DNA of 64,000 nt from positions 1-64,000 of the forward strand of contig NZ_BSNN01000001.1 of NCBI RefSeq assembly GCF_030160015.1, written 5' to 3'. This DNA is from Amylibacter marinus. Lineage in GTDB: Bacteria; Pseudomonadota; Alphaproteobacteria; Rhodobacterales; Rhodobacteraceae. Each line of letters starts with the position of its first letter. Positions within the stretch are counted from its first letter, which is position 1. A program made the position numbers and the translations under genes. This document shows, one piece after another, positions 8,476 to 18,074 of the stretch. The notes under the pieces were generated by a model. It did no database searches. It was not told where the DNA came from and saw only the letters and a list, made by a program, of their open reading frames with translations.

Positions 8476-10041
8476 ATGTTTACGAAAATGAAAATTACGC
8501 TGATGGCCATGATGGCCACTATTCTAGCAAACCCCGTTCTGGCCGAAGAGGCCATGGGATTCGATGCGAAGGTTAACGCCGCATTTGCCAAAGTTACCGG
8601 CCCGTTTGTGGGATTCATTTTTGCGCCTCTGCCGTTTGAGGTCGGGGGCGTGTCCTTCCCATGGATTGTGATGTGGCTGGTTGTGGCAGCTACTGTCTTT
8701 ACCTTTTACTTTGGGTTCGTTCAGTTTCGTTTCTTTAAGCATGCGATTCACTTGGTTCGGGGGGATTATTCTGATCCCAATGATGCTGGTGAGGTAAGTC
8801 ACTTTCAGGCATTGGCGACCGCGCTATCCGGTACGGTTGGTCTGGGGAACATCGCTGGTGTTGCCGTGGCCGTTGGTATCGGTGGCCCGGGGGCTACGTT
8901 TTGGATGATTCTAGCGGGGCTTATGGGCATGGCATCGAAATTCACCGAGTGTACGCTGGGTGTTAAGTACCGGAATGAATACCCAGATGGCACCGTTTCT
9001 GGTGGCCCGATGTATTACATAACCAAGGGTTTTAACGAACTTAACCTACCGGGTGGTAAAATCTTGGCTGTTTTGTTCGCGGTATTCTGTATTTTGGGTG
9101 CATTGGGCGGGGGCAACATGTTCCAAGCAAACCAAGCCCACGCACAGATTTCAGGTATTGTTGGTGAATATCCTGGCTGGATCACTGGCTTGGTATTCGC
9201 GGGTGTTGTTTTTGCCGTTATCGTTGGCGGTATCAAATCGATCGCGAACGTAACCGAGAAGATTGTTCCATTGATGGGCATTCTGTACGTTGGTGCAGCA
9301 TTGATCATTCTGTTGGTGAACTACGATAAAATCGGCTGGGCATTCGGTCAGATATTTGCTGGTGCCTTTACCGGTCTGGGTGTTGCCGGTGGTTTTGTTG
9401 GTGCCTTGATCCAAGGGCTCAAACGTGCGGCATTCTCAAACGAGGCTGGTGTTGGTTCAGCGGCGATTGCCCACTCAGCGGTGAAAACCAAAGAACCGAT
9501 CACAGAGGGTTTTGTATCCTTGTTAGAGCCGCTGATCGACACGGTTGTGGTTTGTACAATGACTGCCTTGGTTATTACCATTTCACAACAGCTGATTGTT
9601 GATCCGGTGACTGGCAATTATGCCCTGAACGAAGCTGGTGATGCGATTGCTACTGTCGGTGGTGTTGGTGGTGTTGCGCTAACTTCTGCGGCCTTCGGTG
9701 CGAGCATCAGCTGGTTCCCATACATTTTGGCCATTGCGGTTGTTCTGTTTGCATTCTCTACCATGATCTCTTGGTCATATTATGGGCTAAAGGCATGGAC
9801 ATTCTTGTTCGGAGAAAGTGCGAAATCAGAACTGACCTTCAAGGTTATCTTCTGTGTATTCATCGTTATCGGTGCTGCGGCTAGCCTTACCCCAGTGATC
9901 GATTTCTCTGACGCAGCGATTTTTGCCATGGCCGTGGTGAACATCCTTGCGCTGTATTTCCTGATGAAGCTGGTGAAGAAAGAATTGATTTCTTATGCCG
10001 ACCGTTTGGAATCAGGCGAAATCAAGAAATTCGTCGAATAA
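8476..10041 (+). CDS. Alanine/glycine:sodium symporter (AGCS family)
   Basis: Inner-membrane sodium- (or proton-) coupled importer of alanine or glycine; 521 residues with about 11 membrane segments after an N-terminal hydrophobic leader (residues 5-23) that may be a signal peptide. Family motifs include ALSGTVGLGNIAGVA near residue 115 and GLKRAAFSNEAGVGSAAIAH near residue 316, both typical of AGCS proteins. It follows the Usp gene closely and lies downstream of the divergent Lrp-type regulator, which fits amino-acid-responsive control. A strong hairpin follows the stop codon. Exact substrate is inferred from family only. Confidence 0.9.
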   Translation: MFTKMKITLMAMMATILANPVLAEEAMGFDAKVNAAFAKVTGPFVGFIFAPLPFEVGGVSFPWIVMWLVVAATVFTFYFGFVQFRFFKHAIHLVRGDYSDPNDAGEVSHFQALATALSGTVGLGNIAGVAVAVGIGGPGATFWMILAGLMGMASKFTECTLGVKYRNEYPDGTVSGGPMYYITKGFNELNLPGGKILAVLFAVFCILGALGGGNMFQANQAHAQISGIVGEYPGWITGLVFAGVVFAVIVGGIKSIANVTEKIVPLMGILYVGAALIILLVNYDKIGWAFGQIFAGAFTGLGVAGGFVGALIQGLKRAAFSNEAGVGSAAIAHSAVKTKEPITEGFVSLLEPLIDTVVVCTMTALVITISQQLIVDPVTGNYALNEAGDAIATVGGVGGVALTSAAFGASISWFPYILAIAVVLFAFSTMISWSYYGLKAWTFLFGESAKSELTFKVIFCVFIVIGAAASLTPVIDFSDAAIFAMAVVNILALYFLMKLVKKELISYADRLESGEIKKFVE

Positions 10042-10047
10042 TAATAG

Positions 10048-10073
10048 CGGCGCGCGGGTTATCTCGCGCGCCG
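10048..10073 (+). terminator. Strong GC hairpin after symporter gene
   Basis: CGGCGCGCG (10048-10056) pairs perfectly with CGCGCGCCG (10065-10073) over an 8-base loop, seven bases after the stop codon. There is no T tract afterwards, so it may act as a transcript-stabilising 3' hairpin or Rho-assisted end rather than a classical intrinsic terminator. Confidence 0.5.
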
Positions 10074-10257
10074 ATCCGTCGCAATAGCAATGCGTATTAC
10101 ACCGTTGCCGCAGGCGGCAGGCAATCGGCCACATTTTAGACTGGGGCCATGGGATAAGAACGGGTTGAATGCCACGTGCCATGTCGTCATATTATGGCAA
10201 CCCGCGCGATCCAAAACTGTTCGGGGATGACTGATTATTCTATGACAGGGGTGCCAT

Positions 10258-11763
10258 ATGCCCAATCCGCTATTTGATGCCCTTCTTGGCCCTCATTTGG
10301 ACCGAGAGCGCGTATGTATCACCACACCTGATGGGCAGAACCTGAGCTTTAGGGATGTCATCACGCAAACCGCACGTATCGCAAATAGCCTCTGCGCGCT
10401 TGGATTAGGCAAAGAGGATGTCTTGGCGGTACAAGTGGAAAAATCCCCCACCGCGTTGTGCATTTATTTGGCTTGCCTACAGACGGGGATCGTTTTTTTG
10501 CCGCTGAACACGGGATATACAGCGGCAGAGCTGAGATATTTCATCACCGATAGCGCTGCTAAATTGCTGATTTGTGATAAGGACAAATATGCCTGTTTAG
10601 TGGATAATTTACCCGACATTGCGATGCTGACATTAAATGACGATGGCACGGGAACCTTAGCGGATCACGCGCAGAAACAGCCAGGGCACTTTTCTACGGT
10701 TGCTTGCTGTGCTGATGATTTGGCCGCATTGCTCTATACCTCTGGAACCACCGGGCGTTCTAAGGGGGCAATGCTTACACAGGGAAATTTGTTGTCAAAT
10801 GCCCAGACCTTGGTTGATTTGTGGCAGTTTGATCACCACGACCGTCTTATTCATGCCCTGCCGATTTACCATACTCATGGGCTGTTTGTTGCGATGAACG
10901 TGGCGCTGATCTCTGGTGCAGAGGTCTATTTAATGCCAGCATTTGATGCCGGATTGGTGATCGAACAGATGCCAAAGGCTACGGCCCTAATGGGCGTTCC
11001 GACATTTTACACCAGATTGCTAGATTCACCTGCGTTTAACCGGTCAGTCACGGAAAACATGCGGTTGTTTGTTTCTGGTAGCGCACCCTTGTTGCAGGAC
11101 ACGCACGAAAAATTTGAGGCTATATCAGGTCATCGAATCCTAGAGCGCTACGGGATGACAGAAACAGGTATGAGCATCTCTAATCCCTATAGTGGAGCAC
11201 GGCGGGCTGGCACCGTAGGGTTGGCCCTGCCCGATGTGGACATTCGAATCGTTGATGAGAGCAAGGGCACGGCGGTGGTACGGGGTGAAATTGGTATGCT
11301 AGAGGTGCGCGGAGAAAATGTGTTTCAGGGCTATCTGAATATGCCAGAAAAAACCGCAGAAGCGTTTCGCGCGGATGGGTTTTTCATCACGGGTGATTTG
11401 GCGCGTCAAGATGATCAGGGCTATGTGCACATTGTGGGGCGCGAGAAAGACCTGATTATTTCGGGGGGGCTAAATATCTACCCTAAGGAAATAGAACAGG
11501 TTTTGGATGCGCAATTTGGCGTTTTAGAGAGTGCTGTTATTGGCGTACCACACCCCGATTTTGGTGAAACCCCCGTAGGGATTTTGGTGGCACGGCCCCG
11601 CGCGAAATTGGATATCGTCAGCATTCAAACTGGTTTAGCGGGTCAATTGGCGCGGTTTAAACAGCCGCGCCAATTGATTGTTGTGGATATCTTGCCGCGT
11701 AATACCATGGGTAAAGTGCAAAAGAACCTGCTGCGTAAACAGTACACTAATCTGTTCGCTTAG
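10258..11763 (+). CDS. matB: Malonyl-CoA synthetase (acyl-adenylate-forming)
   Basis: Predicted to activate malonate (or methylmalonate) to the CoA thioester using ATP. The 501-residue length and FLPLNTGYTAAELRYFI near residue 80 match the MatB group. The adenylate-forming core is present: LLYTSGTTGRSKG (T161-S162), RYGMTET near 298, GDLARQD near 380 and the C-terminal lysine motif PRNTMGKVQKN near 484. The usual partner, malonyl-CoA decarboxylase (matA), is not adjacent, and no malonate transporter is seen. It may therefore supply malonyl-CoA or detoxify malonate. A related medium-chain or aromatic acyl-CoA ligase is a less likely alternative. Confidence 0.8.
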   Translation: MPNPLFDALLGPHLDRERVCITTPDGQNLSFRDVITQTARIANSLCALGLGKEDVLAVQVEKSPTALCIYLACLQTGIVFLPLNTGYTAAELRYFITDSAAKLLICDKDKYACLVDNLPDIAMLTLNDDGTGTLADHAQKQPGHFSTVACCADDLAALLYTSGTTGRSKGAMLTQGNLLSNAQTLVDLWQFDHHDRLIHALPIYHTHGLFVAMNVALISGAEVYLMPAFDAGLVIEQMPKATALMGVPTFYTRLLDSPAFNRSVTENMRLFVSGSAPLLQDTHEKFEAISGHRILERYGMTETGMSISNPYSGARRAGTVGLALPDVDIRIVDESKGTAVVRGEIGMLEVRGENVFQGYLNMPEKTAEAFRADGFFITGDLARQDDQGYVHIVGREKDLIISGGLNIYPKEIEQVLDAQFGVLESAVIGVPHPDFGETPVGILVARPRAKLDIVSIQTGLAGQLARFKQPRQLIVVDILPRNTMGKVQKNLLRKQYTNLFA

Positions 11764-12962
11764 CTGGTTTTATCGCCCCATATTTTCATATGCGCCATGA
11801 TCTGGCCATGATCAGAGGCCAGCTTATTATAGGGTGCCTCTGGGTGTGATCCATCTGTCAGATGGTCATTAAACACGCTGAAATATTCCATTTCACCAAT
11901 CGCATTCTCTGATGTGGGGATGAAATGATTGCTCATCAAAATCTGATCGATGCTTTCATACACGCCCCCAAAGGCTGAGGTGTAGACCATGTCACGTAGG
12001 CTCTTTTGTACGAATAACTTCTCGGCAGAAATCATGCGGTTACGTTCGATTTCACCGCGAATATGGATGTTCTCTTCATCACTATAGCGATCATTGCGCT
12101 TTTCGGCATTATGGCGGCGCATCCACGCATAGTTCTTAAAGGGTTTTTCGCCGGCGATGATCTCCGATGATACCGCATGCTCGCTGTCGTTGTAATCGCC
12201 CAGAACCATCACGGGCGTCCCCAAGGCTAGCTCGGCAACAATGAGGCGGCGCAGAACCAAGGCCTCGGCCATGCGCCGGACGGTTGCGCGCAGCGCCCCC
12301 ATAGCGCGGCCAATTGGGTCATAGTTGGTCAAATCGGCTTCTGGCGAAAACTCGGCACCTGCGGGGCGCAGGTATTCCCCTAGCTTGGATTTCAAGTGAC
12401 AGTTAAAGACGCAAATTTTTTGCCCATCAACATTGATGTGGGCTTTGATCATGGGGCGAGATAGGCGCGTTAGGGTGAATTTCCCAGCGTCCCCACCCCC
12501 CAGTTCTGGGAATTTTATGCTAAGGGGTGTTTCCAACTCTTGGATTATTTCTGGCGTACCAACAAAACCGTGGCGTGATAGCATAGCCAGCCCAGGGCGG
12601 CGATGTCCCGGTTCACCATCGTGAATATTCGGTGCGAAAAACAAGCTGCCTTCGCCATAGGCCTCGTGGCGTAGCTTCTTAAAAATAGCTTTGCGATGAT
12701 AGCGCTTGGATCTATCGGGGATGACATCTGCATTGTGATCCGCGCCACGCTTGTTGACCTCGGCAATCACGTCCTGTAGCGATTCTTCGGTGAAAATCTC
12801 TTGGAAGCCGATGATATCAGCGTTCAGCGATAGGACCTGATCTGCCAGCCAGTCTTGCTTCCAAGCGTACTCCTCTGGGGTGTATTTTTCAAATCTGTAG
12901 AATTCCTGATCGGCACCGATCAAGTTTTTTACGTTGAAGCTGCTGATGGTAAATGTGCTCAT
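11760..12962 (-). CDS. Endonuclease/exonuclease/phosphatase family protein
   Basis: A 400-residue metal-dependent phosphodiesterase of the EEP fold. Visible active-site blocks are SSFNVKNL at the N-terminus, IIGFQEIF (metal-binding E) near residue 54, FNCHLKSKLG near residue 188, VLGDYNDSE near residue 256 and SDHGQIMAHM near the C-terminus. No signal peptide, so probably cytoplasmic. Substrate (DNA, RNA or a phosphoester) cannot be told. It starts one base after the threonine dehydratase stop codon and is the last gene of a three-gene minus-strand operon; its stop overlaps the convergent malonyl-CoA synthetase end by four bases. Confidence 0.82.
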   Translation of the reverse strand: MSTFTISSFNVKNLIGADQEFYRFEKYTPEEYAWKQDWLADQVLSLNADIIGFQEIFTEESLQDVIAEVNKRGADHNADVIPDRSKRYHRKAIFKKLRHEAYGEGSLFFAPNIHDGEPGHRRPGLAMLSRHGFVGTPEIIQELETPLSIKFPELGGGDAGKFTLTRLSRPMIKAHINVDGQKICVFNCHLKSKLGEYLRPAGAEFSPEADLTNYDPIGRAMGALRATVRRMAEALVLRRLIVAELALGTPVMVLGDYNDSEHAVSSEIIAGEKPFKNYAWMRRHNAEKRNDRYSDEENIHIRGEIERNRMISAEKLFVQKSLRDMVYTSAFGGVYESIDQILMSNHFIPTSENAIGEMEYFSVFNDHLTDGSHPEAPYNKLASDHGQIMAHMKIWGDKTS

Positions 12963-12963
12963 G

Positions 12964-13938
12964 CTATGCTTTCATATTTTTAAGGGCTTGGGTGAACATT
13001 TCTGCGCCGACATTCCCACCACTGGCAACTGCGATTACCGTATCGCCAGCAATCTTGTCCGGATGGAACAAGGCGGCAGCCAAGGCAATGGCCCCACCCG
13101 GTTCGATTACTATTCTTAGCCGCTCAAACGCCAGGGCCATGGCCCGCAGACAATCCTCTTCGGGGATCACAATGCCTTCGCTGCAAAGCCTGTTTAGTAT
13201 AGGGAAGGTCAGCTCTCCGGGGCTTGGAGTGAGAATTGCATCGCAAATCGATCCAGACAAGCGCTGGTTTATCTCGGGTTTCCCCGAAACCAGCGAACGT
13301 GCCACATCATCAAATCCCTCGGGTTCTACGGGATGTACGGTCAGGCCTGGGTGCTGTTCCAGCGCTAGGGCCACACCGGATGTTAACCCGCCACCGCCGC
13401 AGGGAATTAGAACGCTGGCGCTATCGATTCCAAGTTCTGCAGATTGTACAGCTATTTCCAGCCCGATGGTTCCTTGCCCTGCGATGACATCATGGTTGTT
13501 AAATGGCGCAATCAAGGTGCGAGCGCCATCGGGATTAAGCGCTGCGGTCACGGCCTCTCTATCTTCTGTTTCGCGATCATATAGAACCACTTCTGCTCCC
13601 AATGCTTGGGTATTTGTACGCTTAATTTCTGGGGCATCTGAAGGCATCACAATTATTGCACTGCAATTGTGGTGAGCGGCGGCCATGGCGACCCCCTGTG
13701 CATGATTACCCGACGAAAAGGCAATAACCCCCGCGCGGCGTTGATCCATGCTGAGATTCGAAATCGCTGACCACGCGCCGCGAAATTTAAAGGATCCGCT
13801 GTGCTGAAGGCATTCTGGTTTCACAAATATCGGGCGCCCTGCAATCTGATCCAAAAAAGGCGAAGAGAGCAGGGGCGTTTTTCGTGTATGTCCTGCGATG
13901 CGCGCGGCGGCGGCTTGGATTTCGCTAAGCGAGCTCAT
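12964..13938 (-). CDS. Threonine/serine dehydratase-like PLP enzyme
   Basis: Fold-type II PLP enzyme of 324 residues, predicted to deaminate threonine or serine to the 2-oxo acid. The PLP lysine is K51 in SGSFKFRGA, the phosphate-binding glycine loop is PCGGGGLTSG near residue 178, and SSGNHAQG near residue 75 is the substrate loop. There is no C-terminal ACT domain, so it is not the feedback-regulated biosynthetic IlvA; catabolic threonine dehydratase, serine racemase or hydroxyaspartate ammonia-lyase all fit. Its start overlaps the stop of the HAD gene (ATGA), showing co-translation. Confidence 0.82.
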   Translation of the reverse strand: MSSLSEIQAAAARIAGHTRKTPLLSSPFLDQIAGRPIFVKPECLQHSGSFKFRGAWSAISNLSMDQRRAGVIAFSSGNHAQGVAMAAAHHNCSAIIVMPSDAPEIKRTNTQALGAEVVLYDRETEDREAVTAALNPDGARTLIAPFNNHDVIAGQGTIGLEIAVQSAELGIDSASVLIPCGGGGLTSGVALALEQHPGLTVHPVEPEGFDDVARSLVSGKPEINQRLSGSICDAILTPSPGELTFPILNRLCSEGIVIPEEDCLRAMALAFERLRIVIEPGGAIALAAALFHPDKIAGDTVIAVASGGNVGAEMFTQALKNMKA

Positions 13939-14621
13939 GAGAATTCCTTGACAATTTCTGGGACGGTGCGCAGGTCAGATATGATTTTATGTGGAGCAAA
14001 GGGCAAGCGGTCTATCGGGTCTTTGGCGCGATTAACCCACAGCGTTGTAAAGCCAAAACCAGACGCACCTGCCACATCCCATCCGTTGGATGATACGAAT
14101 AAAACCTCGTTGGGTACGACATTAAATTTATCCAAGACCAACTGATAAACAGGGGCGGCAGGCTTGAATACACCGACGTCTTCGACACTGATTGTTGCAT
14201 CCAACAGTGCACCGATGTCGGCCGAATTAACCGCCCCCATCAACATATCAGGCGAACCGTTAGACAGAATGCCAGTGCTCTGACCCATTGACCTTAACCG
14301 GGTCAGCATTTCTCGAACCTCGGGATATGCGGGCAATTCCCAATACAGCGCCAACAATGCGGCGCGCAGTTCTGGGTCTGTTTGGTCGGAGGCCTCTAGT
14401 GCATAGTCCAGCCCCTCCTGGGTGACCTGCCAAAAATCAGTATGTTGCTCCATAATCGCACGTAACCAAGTGTACTGAAGCTGTTTTAGGCGCCAGTTCT
14501 GGGAAATTTCTGGCCAGTGTTTAGCAAAGCTCTCACGCCCCTTCTCTGCGGCTAAAATACGCGCGGCGGCGGCCACATCGAACAGTGTGCCATAGGCATC
14601 GAATATACAGGCTTTGATCAT
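13935..14621 (-). CDS. HAD-superfamily hydrolase, haloacid dehalogenase type II
   Basis: A 228-residue hydrolase whose likely reaction is removal of halide from L-2-haloacids, though many relatives are phosphatases. Nucleophile D8 lies in IFDAYGTLFDV, where the residues after the Asp match 2-haloacid dehalogenases more than phosphatases. Motif II SNGSPDML is near residue 117, and motif III/IV is SSNGWDVAGASGFGF near 172, with the SSNxWD signature of type II dehalogenases. It is the first gene of a minus-strand operon with the dehydratase and EEP genes. Haloacid use is plausible in a marine bacterium; activity is inferred. Confidence 0.82.
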   Translation of the reverse strand: MIKACIFDAYGTLFDVAAAARILAAEKGRESFAKHWPEISQNWRLKQLQYTWLRAIMEQHTDFWQVTQEGLDYALEASDQTDPELRAALLALYWELPAYPEVREMLTRLRSMGQSTGILSNGSPDMLMGAVNSADIGALLDATISVEDVGVFKPAAPVYQLVLDKFNVVPNEVLFVSSNGWDVAGASGFGFTTLWVNRAKDPIDRLPFAPHKIISDLRTVPEIVKEFS

Positions 14622-14669
14622 ACTATGCTCCTTACTGCACTATGACCAATTCTGCATGCGGGTCAAACC

Positions 14670-15449
14670 TTAGCGCAGATAATAGGCCAATAGAGGTATG
14701 CCAGCCCAAAGCAGCGTTGCCGCGCTAACCAAATAGGTTCCCAAAAGCATCGCCCCCTGTCGTTTCGTGGGTTTTCTTGCTAAAATATAGGGGGGCGGTT
14801 GTGTGACATTTGGCAGGGACATCAGCGTCAGCAATATGATAAAGATGCTCTGCATATAAATCCCAACCAATAGGGCAATGCCCATCATTACCATCCCAAA
14901 GGGCTTGGCGGCCTTGGGCCAGAAAATTTCAAACAGAATGTGTGAGATTTTCCCACCATCAAGGGGACCGATTGGCAGTAGGTTGAAGAAATTGATCGTG
15001 CCAGAGAAAATGCCAAAATCCCACAGGAATTCCCGTAACATCGGGGGCATATCGTAATTTCCATAAACCAAGGACAGGGCCAAGATCGTTGGTGCGATAC
15101 AGATCGCAGGCCCCATTATCGAAATGAAATATTGTTGCAGCGGCCCATCTGGGCGCTTGGCAGAGCTGGCAACCCCGCCCATCAGAGGGATCAGGCGAAA
15201 GGTTGCGTCATCGTGACCGCAAATGCGAAATGCGGCCACATGGCCAAACTCGTGGATCGCGATGATCGCGACCAATGCTAGGCCGGTGATTGGCCCAAAA
15301 AAGAACATAGCCGCCGCAATTGATAGGGCCGCCATGATCAGCGCGTTCATCGAAAAATCGATGCGCAATCGGCCGCGAGAGGTACGCCAACCGCCGCGTA
15401 AAATCAGATAGGTCAGGTAACACAGACCTAAGGAAAGAGCGACGGTCAT
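14670..15449 (-). CDS. Site-2-type membrane metalloprotease (M50)
   Basis: Polytopic inner-membrane zinc protease, 259 residues, with about six hydrophobic segments. The zinc motif HEFGH is at about residues 66-70 inside a membrane helix, and the third ligand lies in NLLPIGPLDGG near residue 157, the NxxPxxxLDGG signature of site-2 proteases. No PDZ or CBS domain is present, so it belongs to the short class. It follows fabI by eight bases on the same strand and is probably the last gene of the fabA-fabB-fabI transcript. Targets such as anti-sigma factors are not identified. Confidence 0.85.
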   Translation of the reverse strand: MTVALSLGLCYLTYLILRGGWRTSRGRLRIDFSMNALIMAALSIAAAMFFFGPITGLALVAIIAIHEFGHVAAFRICGHDDATFRLIPLMGGVASSAKRPDGPLQQYFISIMGPAICIAPTILALSLVYGNYDMPPMLREFLWDFGIFSGTINFFNLLPIGPLDGGKISHILFEIFWPKAAKPFGMVMMGIALLVGIYMQSIFIILLTLMSLPNVTQPPPYILARKPTKRQGAMLLGTYLVSAATLLWAGIPLLAYYLR

Positions 15450-15457
15450 GCTGAGCC

Positions 15458-16246
15458 TTACAGGTTTTCTGGCTGCGCCATGCCTAACACGTGATAGCCG
15501 CCATCAACGCGGATAATTTCGCCAGAAGTGCAGGCCCCAAAATCCGAGGCTAAATAAACGGCGGTGCCGCCAACGGATTCTAGTGTTGCATTGGCGCGCA
15601 GCGGAGAATTTGCCTCTGTAGTGCGGAATGTTTTGCGCGCGCCGCCAATCGCTGCGCCTGCCAATGTGCGCATGGGGCCGGGGCTGATGGCATTCACGCG
15701 AATGCCCTGTGGCCCCAGATCATTTGCCAGATAGCGCACGGCACTTTCTAGTGCGGCCTTGGCTACGCCCATCACGTTGTAATAAGGCGTTACACGGTTT
15801 GAGCCTTGGTAGGTCAGGGTTAGGATCGTGCCACCATCATCCATCATCTCGGCCGCACGACGCGATATCTCGATAAGAGAGAAACAAGAAATATCCAACG
15901 AGTTCTTAAAATTCTCGCGAGATGTATCAACAAAGCGACCTGTCAGCTCGTTTTTATCAGAATAGGCAATCGCATGAACAACGAAATCCAACCTACCCCA
16001 TTTTTCCTGCAATTGCGCAAATGCGTTATCCAAAGAGGCGTCATCGGTTACATCCACATCCACCAGAATATTCGAGCCGAGGCTCTCGGCCAGCGGTTTT
16101 ACCCGCTTGCCAAAGGCTTCACCCTGATAGGTGAACGCCAGCTCGGCGCCCTGTGCGGCCATTTCGCGTGCGATACCCCATGCGATAGATTTATCATTGG
16201 CCACGCCCATAACTAGGCCGCGCTTGCCCTTCATCAAATCTGACAT
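15458..16246 (-). CDS. fabI: Enoyl-[acyl-carrier-protein] reductase (NADH)
   Basis: Last step of each fatty-acid elongation cycle: reduces trans-2-enoyl-ACP with NADH. The 262-residue SDR-fold protein has the FabI-type nucleotide motif GLVMGVANDKSIAWGIA and the catalytic pair Y156 and K163 in YYNVMGVAK. The C-terminal substrate loop follows ISPGPMRTLA. It lies seven bases after fabB in the fabA-fabB-fabI operon. The FabI type predicts sensitivity to the diazaborine/triclosan class known for this family. Confidence 0.95.
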   Translation of the reverse strand: MSDLMKGKRGLVMGVANDKSIAWGIAREMAAQGAELAFTYQGEAFGKRVKPLAESLGSNILVDVDVTDDASLDNAFAQLQEKWGRLDFVVHAIAYSDKNELTGRFVDTSRENFKNSLDISCFSLIEISRRAAEMMDDGGTILTLTYQGSNRVTPYYNVMGVAKAALESAVRYLANDLGPQGIRVNAISPGPMRTLAGAAIGGARKTFRTTEANSPLRANATLESVGGTAVYLASDFGACTSGEIIRVDGGYHVLGMAQPENL

Positions 16247-16252
16247 ATCAAT

Positions 16253-17485
16253 CTATCCAGTATATTTGCTCATGGCGATGGTAGCATTCGTGCCACCAAA
16301 GCCAAAGCTGTTTGACAGAACCGTATCCAGACCAGCGTTATCGATGCGCTGGGTGGCTATCTCTTCTGGTTTTAGCTCTGGGTCTAGATCTGTGATATTG
16401 GCCGATGCGGCAACAAAATCATTATCCAGCATGATCAGGCTGTAGATCGCCTCTTGAACACCTGTTGCCCCTAAAGAGTGGCCCGTTAGGGATTTGGTCG
16501 AGCTGATGATTGGTTGTTCTTGGCCTTCAAAGACACGGCGTACGCCCTGTACCTCGGTTACATCCCCAGCAGGGGTCGATGTACCGTGGGCGTTGATATA
16601 GCTTACCTTACGCTCGCCCAATGTACCTGTGGCCAGCCGCATAGAGCGTTCGCCGCCTTCACCGGAGGGGGCCACCATATCATGGCCGTCAGATGTAGCA
16701 CCGTAGCCTGTGACTTCGGCATAGATTTTGGCACCACGCGCCAAGGCATGATCTAGCTCTTCTAGTACCACAACACCGCCACCACCGGCGATTACAAACC
16801 CATCGCGTGACGCATCAAAGGCGCGCGATGCGGTTGCAGGTGTGTCGTTGTACTTAGAGGACATCGCTCCCATAGCATCAAACAGGCAAGACATGGTCCA
16901 GTCTAATTCTTCGCCGCCGCCAGCAAATACAATATCTTGTTTGCCAAATTGGATTTGTTCGACGCCATTTCCAATACAATGTGCAGAGGTTGAACAGGCC
17001 GAAGTGATTGAATAGTTCACGCCTTTGATTTTAAAGGGCGTTGCCAAACAGGCCGAGTTGGTCGAGGACATACAGCGCGTGACCATAAAGGGCCCCATGC
17101 GTTTCGGCGCACCCTTTTCCAGCGTGATCTGATGCGCGGCGAACAAATTGATCGTAGAGGGGCCACCAGAGCCCATCACCAAACCGGTGCGCTCATTAGA
17201 TACCTCATGGGGTTCTAGGCCCGCATCTGCGATCGCCTGCTCCATTGATAGATAGTTATATGCCGCACCTTGGCCCATAAAACGCATCTGGCGTTTATCG
17301 ATATGTTCGGTGACATCGATCTGGGGCATGCCGTGAATTTGGCTGCGAAATCCTTTTTCCGCATAATCAGGCGCGGCCACAATGCCCGATTTTCCTTCTT
17401 TCAGGCTGGTGGTAACTTCTTGGATGTTATTCCCGATAGAGGAAACAATCCCCATTCCAGTAACGACGACGCGGCGCATAAGCAT
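16253..17485 (-). CDS. fabB: 3-oxoacyl-[acyl-carrier-protein] synthase I
   Basis: Condensing enzyme that elongates acyl-ACP with malonyl-ACP and is needed for unsaturated fatty acids. The 410-residue thiolase-fold protein has catalytic Cys in [10 protein letters not shown] near residue 162, His in [11 protein letters not shown] near 300 and His in TGHSLGATG near 335, the Cys-His-His triad. Start [16 protein letters not shown] is conserved; two codons (ML) precede it in the chosen frame, so the true start may be the second Met at 17479. It is co-transcribed with fabA, 37 bases away, matching the classical anaerobic-type unsaturated fatty-acid pathway. Confidence 0.95.
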   Translation of the reverse strand: MLMRRVVVTGMGIVSSIGNNIQEVTTSLKEGKSGIVAAPDYAEKGFRSQIHGMPQIDVTEHIDKRQMRFMGQGAAYNYLSMEQAIADAGLEPHEVSNERTGLVMGSGGPSTINLFAAHQITLEKGAPKRMGPFMVTRCMSSTNSACLATPFKIKGVNYSITSACSTSAHCIGNGVEQIQFGKQDIVFAGGGEELDWTMSCLFDAMGAMSSKYNDTPATASRAFDASRDGFVIAGGGGVVVLEELDHALARGAKIYAEVTGYGATSDGHDMVAPSGEGGERSMRLATGTLGERKVSYINAHGTSTPAGDVTEVQGVRRVFEGQEQPIISSTKSLTGHSLGATGVQEAIYSLIMLDNDFVAASANITDLDPELKPEEIATQRIDNAGLDTVLSNSFGFGGTNATIAMSKYTG

Positions 17486-17522
17486 ACTCCTTTTGAATTC
17501 TTATAAATCAGGGGGGCAGGGG

Positions 17523-18029
17523 TTAAGTGTCTGCCAAGCCCACTTTCATATTTGTGACGGAATAGATTTCCTCACCATCGGCGAACACCTTGCCATCTGC
17601 AACACCCATCTTTAGGCGCCGATCGATCACACGCGTGAAATCCACGTGATAGGTTAACATCTTGCGCGTTGGGGTGACCATACCGGTCAGCTTTACCTCG
17701 CCAACGCCCAGAGCCATGCCTTTGCCCAGCATGCCGCGCCAGCCCAAATTGAAACCCGTTAGTTGCCATAAACCATCTAGCCCCAGACAACCCGGCATAA
17801 TTGGGTTGCCAGGAAAATGGCATTCAAAAAACCAGAGGTCAGGGTTGATATCGAATTCAGCTACCACATGACCCTTGCCATTGCTGCCACCATCGGCGGA
17901 AATTTCGGTGATGCGATCCATCATCAGCATTGGGGGCATGGGCAACTGAGCGTTGCCCGGGCCAAACAGCTCGCCCTGCGCGCATTTAATAAGATCTTCT
18001 TTGCCATAGCTGGTTGGTCTGTCGGTCAT
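17523..18029 (-). CDS. fabA: 3-hydroxydecanoyl-ACP dehydratase/isomerase
   Basis: Dehydrates 3-hydroxydecanoyl-ACP and isomerises the trans-2 to the cis-3 double bond, the branch point to unsaturated fatty acids. The 168-residue hot-dog protein has the active-site His in [13 protein letters not shown] near residue 70 and the Asp in [10 protein letters not shown] near 84. It opens the fabA-fabB-fabI operon and is divergent from irr. A perfect 13-base palindrome lies about 35 bases upstream of its start. Confidence 0.96.
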   Translation of the reverse strand: MTDRPTSYGKEDLIKCAQGELFGPGNAQLPMPPMLMMDRITEISADGGSNGKGHVVAEFDINPDLWFFECHFPGNPIMPGCLGLDGLWQLTGFNLGWRGMLGKGMALGVGEVKLTGMVTPTRKMLTYHVDFTRVIDRRLKMGVADGKVFADGEEIYSVTNMKVGLADT

Positions 18030-18061
18030 TCACCCTGCTCCATTTTTTTTCGATACTTACC

Positions 18062-18074
18062 ATTGCTAAGCAAT
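18062..18074. promoter_or_regulatory. Palindrome upstream of fabA
   Basis: ATTGCT (18062-18067) and AGCAAT (18069-18074) form a perfect palindrome around one A, within the likely promoter of fabA. A second, looser pair (TGGCAAT and ATTGCCA) lies further towards irr. It may be the site of a fatty-acid-responsive or Irr-type repressor, but does not match the known Irr box. Confidence 0.4.

Noticed and set aside
12953-13675. Open frame of 240 codons on the plus strand
   Set aside because: It is fully antisense to the threonine/serine dehydratase, which has clear active-site motifs; the plus frame has low-complexity Ser/Ala/Pro composition and no domain.
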